In this document: positions 61,303 through 64,000 of the stretch, one piece after another
Position numbering within the stretch: the stretch's first letter is position 1
Layout of the letters: the number at the start of each line of letters is the position of its first letter
DNA from: Phycisphaerales bacterium
GTDB taxonomy: Bacteria > Planctomycetota > Phycisphaerae > Phycisphaerales > UBA1924
DNA: 64,000 nucleotides
NCBI GenBank assembly: GCA_035627955.1
Contig: DASPKU010000001.1
Coordinates: forward strand, 434,001 to 498,000
Direction of reading: 5' to 3'
Program-made: the position numbers and the translations under genes
The notes under the pieces: model-generated
The model's database searches: none
What the model was told of the DNA's origin: nothing
Seen by the model: the letters and a program-made list of their open reading frames with translations, nothing else

Positions 61303-62741
61303 AGACGCTCATCGCCATGCTCGTTGTGTGCGCAGGCGCGGCCCTGGGGACGGGTGACGGCGGGGAGACGCGGGAGTCCGCGCGGGGAGTGCACGCGGAG
61401 CCGGCCTCTCATGCGGCTCCGTCGACTGGAGAGCGCGAGCTGGGCGTGATCGGGCGGATGATCGACGCGGCGGCGGCGGGCGCCACGCTGGAGGTGCCGG
61501 CGGGTGTGTACACGGAGCGCCTGCGGATCGGCAAGCCGCTGACGCTGGTGGCGCAGGGTCGGGTGGTGATCGACGGCGGCGGGAGCGGGGACATCGTTGA
61601 GATCACGGCTCCTGATGTGACGCTGCGCGGGTTCACGGTGCGGAACACGGGCACGGACCTGGACAAGGAGAACGCGGCGATCCGGTCAACCGGCGCCCGC
61701 ACGGTGCTGGAGGACAACACGCTCGAGGACATCCTGTTCGGGATCGACCTGCGGGAGGCGCCGGACAGCGTGGTGCGGGGGAATCGGATCGGGGGCAAGG
61801 ACCTGGGCATCGCGCGGCGGGGCGACGGGCTGAAGCTGTGGCGGGCGGACCGGTCGGTCGTCGAGAACAACACGATCCACGACGGGCGGGACGCGATCCT
61901 GTGGTACTCCAAGGGGATCGTGGTGCGCGGGAACGTGGCGGAGGACTGCCGCTACGGGCTGCACCTGATGTTCAGCGACGAGGTGACGATCGAGGACAAC
62001 CGGTTCAGCCGCAACTCGGTAGGCGTGTACCTGATGTACAGCGCGGGAGTGACGATCCGGCGGAACCAGTTGATCGCAAACCGGGGGCCGAGCGGCTACG
62101 GGCTGGGGCTTAAGGAGACGGACCGGTTCAGTGTGACGGACAACCTGATCACGGCGAACCGGTCGGGCGTGTACATCGACGGCTCGCCCTTCACGAGCGC
62201 ACGGCCGGGCGAGTTCACGCGGAACACCATCGCATACAACGACGTGGGCTTCACGTTCCTGCCCTCGGCCAAAGGTAACGAGCTGACGGCGAACAACTTC
62301 ATCGACAACATCGACCAGATCGCGGTTGCGGGGCGGGGCGACCTGTCGGCGAACGCGTTCTGGAAGGGCGATGTCGGCAACTTCTGGTCGGACTACACGG
62401 GGTACGACCAGGACCGGGACGGCGTGGGCGACTTCGTGCACGAGTCGCAGACGCTGTTCGAGAACATGATGGACAAAGAGCCCAAGCTGCGGCTGTTCCT
62501 GTTCAGCCCGGCGCAGCAGGCGATCGAGTTCGTGGGGCGGACGCTGCCCGCGGTGCGGCCCGAGCCCAAGTTCTGCGATGAGGTGCCGCTGATGCGGCCG
62601 GTGGAGATGCACATGGCGGTGGCGCCCGCACGGGGCTCGCTGGCGGGCCTGGGTGTGACCGGGGGCGCGATGCTGGCCCTGGGGGGCGGGCTGATCACCG
62701 TCGCTGGGCGCGGGTACGTCGCCGGAGGAGGGAAGCGATGA
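61299..62741 (+). CDS. nosD: NosD, periplasmic factor for CuZ assembly
   Basis: 480 residues from GTG 61299 with AAGGAGG upstream. Signal peptide (MKTLIAMLVVCAGAALG), then a right-handed beta-helix of repeated strands with N-rich turns (VVRGNRIGGKD, VVENNTIHDGRD, VTIEDNRFSRNS) as in carbohydrate-binding parallel helices, and NFWSDYTGYDQDRDGVGD near the end. A C-terminal hydrophobic segment may anchor it. NosD works with the NosFY transporter in maturing the Cu4S centre of NosZ. Overlaps nosF (ATGA). Confidence 0.93.
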   Translation: MKTLIAMLVVCAGAALGTGDGGETRESARGVHAEPASHAAPSTGERELGVIGRMIDAAAAGATLEVPAGVYTERLRIGKPLTLVAQGRVVIDGGGSGDIVEITAPDVTLRGFTVRNTGTDLDKENAAIRSTGARTVLEDNTLEDILFGIDLREAPDSVVRGNRIGGKDLGIARRGDGLKLWRADRSVVENNTIHDGRDAILWYSKGIVVRGNVAEDCRYGLHLMFSDEVTIEDNRFSRNSVGVYLMYSAGVTIRRNQLIANRGPSGYGLGLKETDRFSVTDNLITANRSGVYIDGSPFTSARPGEFTRNTIAYNDVGFTFLPSAKGNELTANNFIDNIDQIAVAGRGDLSANAFWKGDVGNFWSDYTGYDQDRDGVGDFVHESQTLFENMMDKEPKLRLFLFSPAQQAIEFVGRTLPAVRPEPKFCDEVPLMRPVEMHMAVAPARGSLAGLGVTGGAMLALGGGLITVAGRGYVAGGGKR

Positions 62742-63625
62742 TCACGATTCAGAACGTCACGAAGAAGTTCGGTCGGGCCACCGCGGTGGAGGGCGTGAGC
62801 CTGGACATTCCGGCGGGGGACAGCGTGGCGCTGTGGGGCGGGAACGGCGCTGGAAAGACGACGCTGATCCGCTGCGTGCTGGGGCTGATCCGGTGCCAGG
62901 GCACGGTGAGGGTGGGCGGGTTCGACGTGCGCAAGCAGGGGAAGCAGGCGCGGCGGCTGATCGGGTATGTGCCGCAGGAGCTGGGGTTCTACGACGACCT
63001 GGGCGTGGCGGACGCTGTTGTGTTCTTCGCCAGGCTGAAGGGCTTGGGTCGGCCCGATGTGACGGAGGTGCTGGGGCGCGTGGGCCTGTGCGGGCACGAG
63101 CGCAAGCGGATCCGCGAGCTCTCCGGGGGCATGAAGCAGCGGCTGGCGCTGGCGGTGGCGCTGCTGGGGGACCCGCCCGTGCTGGTGCTTGACGAGGTGA
63201 CGGCGAGCCTGGACGCGTGTGGGCGCGAGGAGTTCGTCTCGCTTCTGCACCAGCTCTCGGGGCGGGGCCGCACGATGCTGTTTGCTTCCCACAGGGTCGA
63301 GGAGGTCACGACGCTGGCGCGGCGGGTGGCGTTCCTCGAGGATGGACGTCTCGGCTCGGTCGCGGACGCCGCGGCCTTCATGGGGCACCTCGGCTCGGGG
63401 CCGGTGCTTCACCTCACCATGGCGGCGGGCGTTCGCGATCGGGCGATGTCGGTGCTGAGCGGGAGCGGGTTCGCGCCCAAGCTCAATGGGGTGGGGCTGC
63501 TGGTGCCGGTGATGGAGGAGCAGAAGGCGGCGCCCTTCCGGGTGCTGGCGGATGCGGAGATCAAGGTGGAGGACTTTGAGGTTCTCTCGGCGGCGCAGAT
63601 GCGGCGGATGGAGGTGCACACATGA
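62738..63625 (+). CDS. nosF: NosF, ABC transporter ATPase
   Basis: 295 residues. Walker A GGNGAGKTTLIR, Q-loop YVPQELGFYDD, signature LSGGMKQRLALA, Walker B VLVLDEVTASLD and H-loop FASHRVEE are all intact. A 65-residue C-terminal extension follows the ATPase core. With NosY it forms the transporter that supports assembly of the NosZ copper-sulphur centre. It is overlapped by the nosD stop upstream and the nosY start downstream. Confidence 0.95.
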   Translation: MITIQNVTKKFGRATAVEGVSLDIPAGDSVALWGGNGAGKTTLIRCVLGLIRCQGTVRVGGFDVRKQGKQARRLIGYVPQELGFYDDLGVADAVVFFARLKGLGRPDVTEVLGRVGLCGHERKRIRELSGGMKQRLALAVALLGDPPVLVLDEVTASLDACGREEFVSLLHQLSGRGRTMLFASHRVEEVTTLARRVAFLEDGRLGSVADAAAFMGHLGSGPVLHLTMAAGVRDRAMSVLSGSGFAPKLNGVGLLVPVMEEQKAAPFRVLADAEIKVEDFEVLSAAQMRRMEVHT

Positions 63626-64000
63626 TGGCTCTGACGAAGCTTGAGTTAGACGTGGACGGGTTGGCGGCGCCCGGCGCCGCCCGCAATGTGCTGACGATCG
63701 CGGGACGGGAGCTGCGTGAGGCGGTGCGGAGCCGCTGGTTCCTCCTGTACACAGTGGCGTTCGCGGCGCTGGGCCTGGGCATCTCCTACGTGTCGGCGGC
63801 GGGCGCGGGAGGGGCGGGGCTGGCGGGCTTCGGGCGGACGACGGCGGGGCTGATCAACCTGGTGCTGCTGGTGTCGCCCCTGATGGCGCTGACGGCGGGC
63901 GCAGGGTCGATCGCGGGGGACCGCGAGCGGGGGATGCTGTCGTACCTGCTGAGCCAGCCGGTGACGCGGACCGAGCTGATGTTCGGCAAGTACCTGGGAT
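63622..64000 (+). CDS. nosY: NosY, ABC transporter permease, cut by window edge
   Basis: At least 126 residues from ATG 63622, which overlaps the nosF stop. After a short cytoplasmic start (IAGRELREAVRSRWFLLYTV, the usual elbow helix of this family) there are hydrophobic segments (LYTVAFAALGLGISYVSAAG and GLINLVLLVSPLMALTAGAG), then SIAGDRERGMLSYLLSQPVT, the signature loop of ABC-2 permeases of the NosY/YhaP kind. The rest lies beyond the window. Partner of NosF in the inner membrane. Confidence 0.92.
   Translation, partial: MMALTKLELDVDGLAAPGAARNVLTIAGRELREAVRSRWFLLYTVAFAALGLGISYVSAAGAGGAGLAGFGRTTAGLINLVLLVSPLMALTAGAGSIAGDRERGMLSYLLSQPVTRTELMFGKYLG

Overview
The window is high-GC bacterial DNA that most resembles a member of the Planctomycetota, probably class Phycisphaerae. 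The pointers are two secreted proteins ending in a paired dockerin-like tail of the GC-type (DFNGDGD..GTDQDIE..F...LGG..C), an ECF sigma factor translationally coupled to a Ser/Thr kinase, a relic of a CGYD..PECG zinc-ribbon membrane protein, and a nos cluster of the type found with clade II NosZ. This assignment comes from reading motifs only; no search was run.

Layout. 1-9.5 kb looks like one end of an integrative element. It has a truncated tyrosine recombinase and an XRE regulator at the left edge, a TOPRIM-ATPase primase/helicase, two excisionase-like proteins and a DNA-binding hypothetical. These are followed by a fused MmeI-like type IIL restriction-modification enzyme and an overlapping pair of unknown genes (a soluble protein and a four-helix membrane protein). 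9.5-14.2 kb holds ordinary hypothetical or secreted genes and a PHP phosphoesterase. 14.2-17.5 kb is a tight three-gene cassette joined by ATGA overlaps (metallophosphatase, tyrosine recombinase, possible PLD-fold protein). 18.0-26.4 kb is a copper-resistance island: CopA, CsoR and CopZ-like proteins run leftwards, and a secreted Cys-rich protein, HMA lipoprotein, outer-membrane barrel, metal-binding lipoprotein, TolC-like protein and multicopper oxidase run rightwards, with two CsoR-like palindromes between them.

27-48.6 kb is a signalling region enclosed by two decayed copies of a galactose-oxidase-like gene that share about 530 bp in direct orientation. It holds a MEDS-PAS histidine kinase, four single-domain response regulators and a gene chain rsbR-rsbS-rsbT-HATPase/SpoIIE phosphatase-HATPase/hybrid kinase-hybrid kinase-receiver in which nearly all genes overlap. 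It also holds a RedB-like, membrane histidine kinase, REC-GGDEF-EAL operon. Several genes here are broken.

48.8-50.3 kb carries two small genes of mobile-element style and the 3' half only of a tRNA-Lys(CTT) gene followed by an intrinsic terminator. That is the expected structure of the distal attachment site of an island lying to its left, so much or all of 1-50.2 kb may be one large island or several nested ones. 50.4-57.1 kb contains a beta-propeller dockerin protein, an uncertain ORF with hairpins, and a Ser/Thr kinase with its ECF sigma factor. 57.4-64 kb is a nos operon (di-haem cytochrome c, NosZ, membrane protein, NosD, NosF, NosY) for reduction of nitrous oxide; it runs off the right edge.
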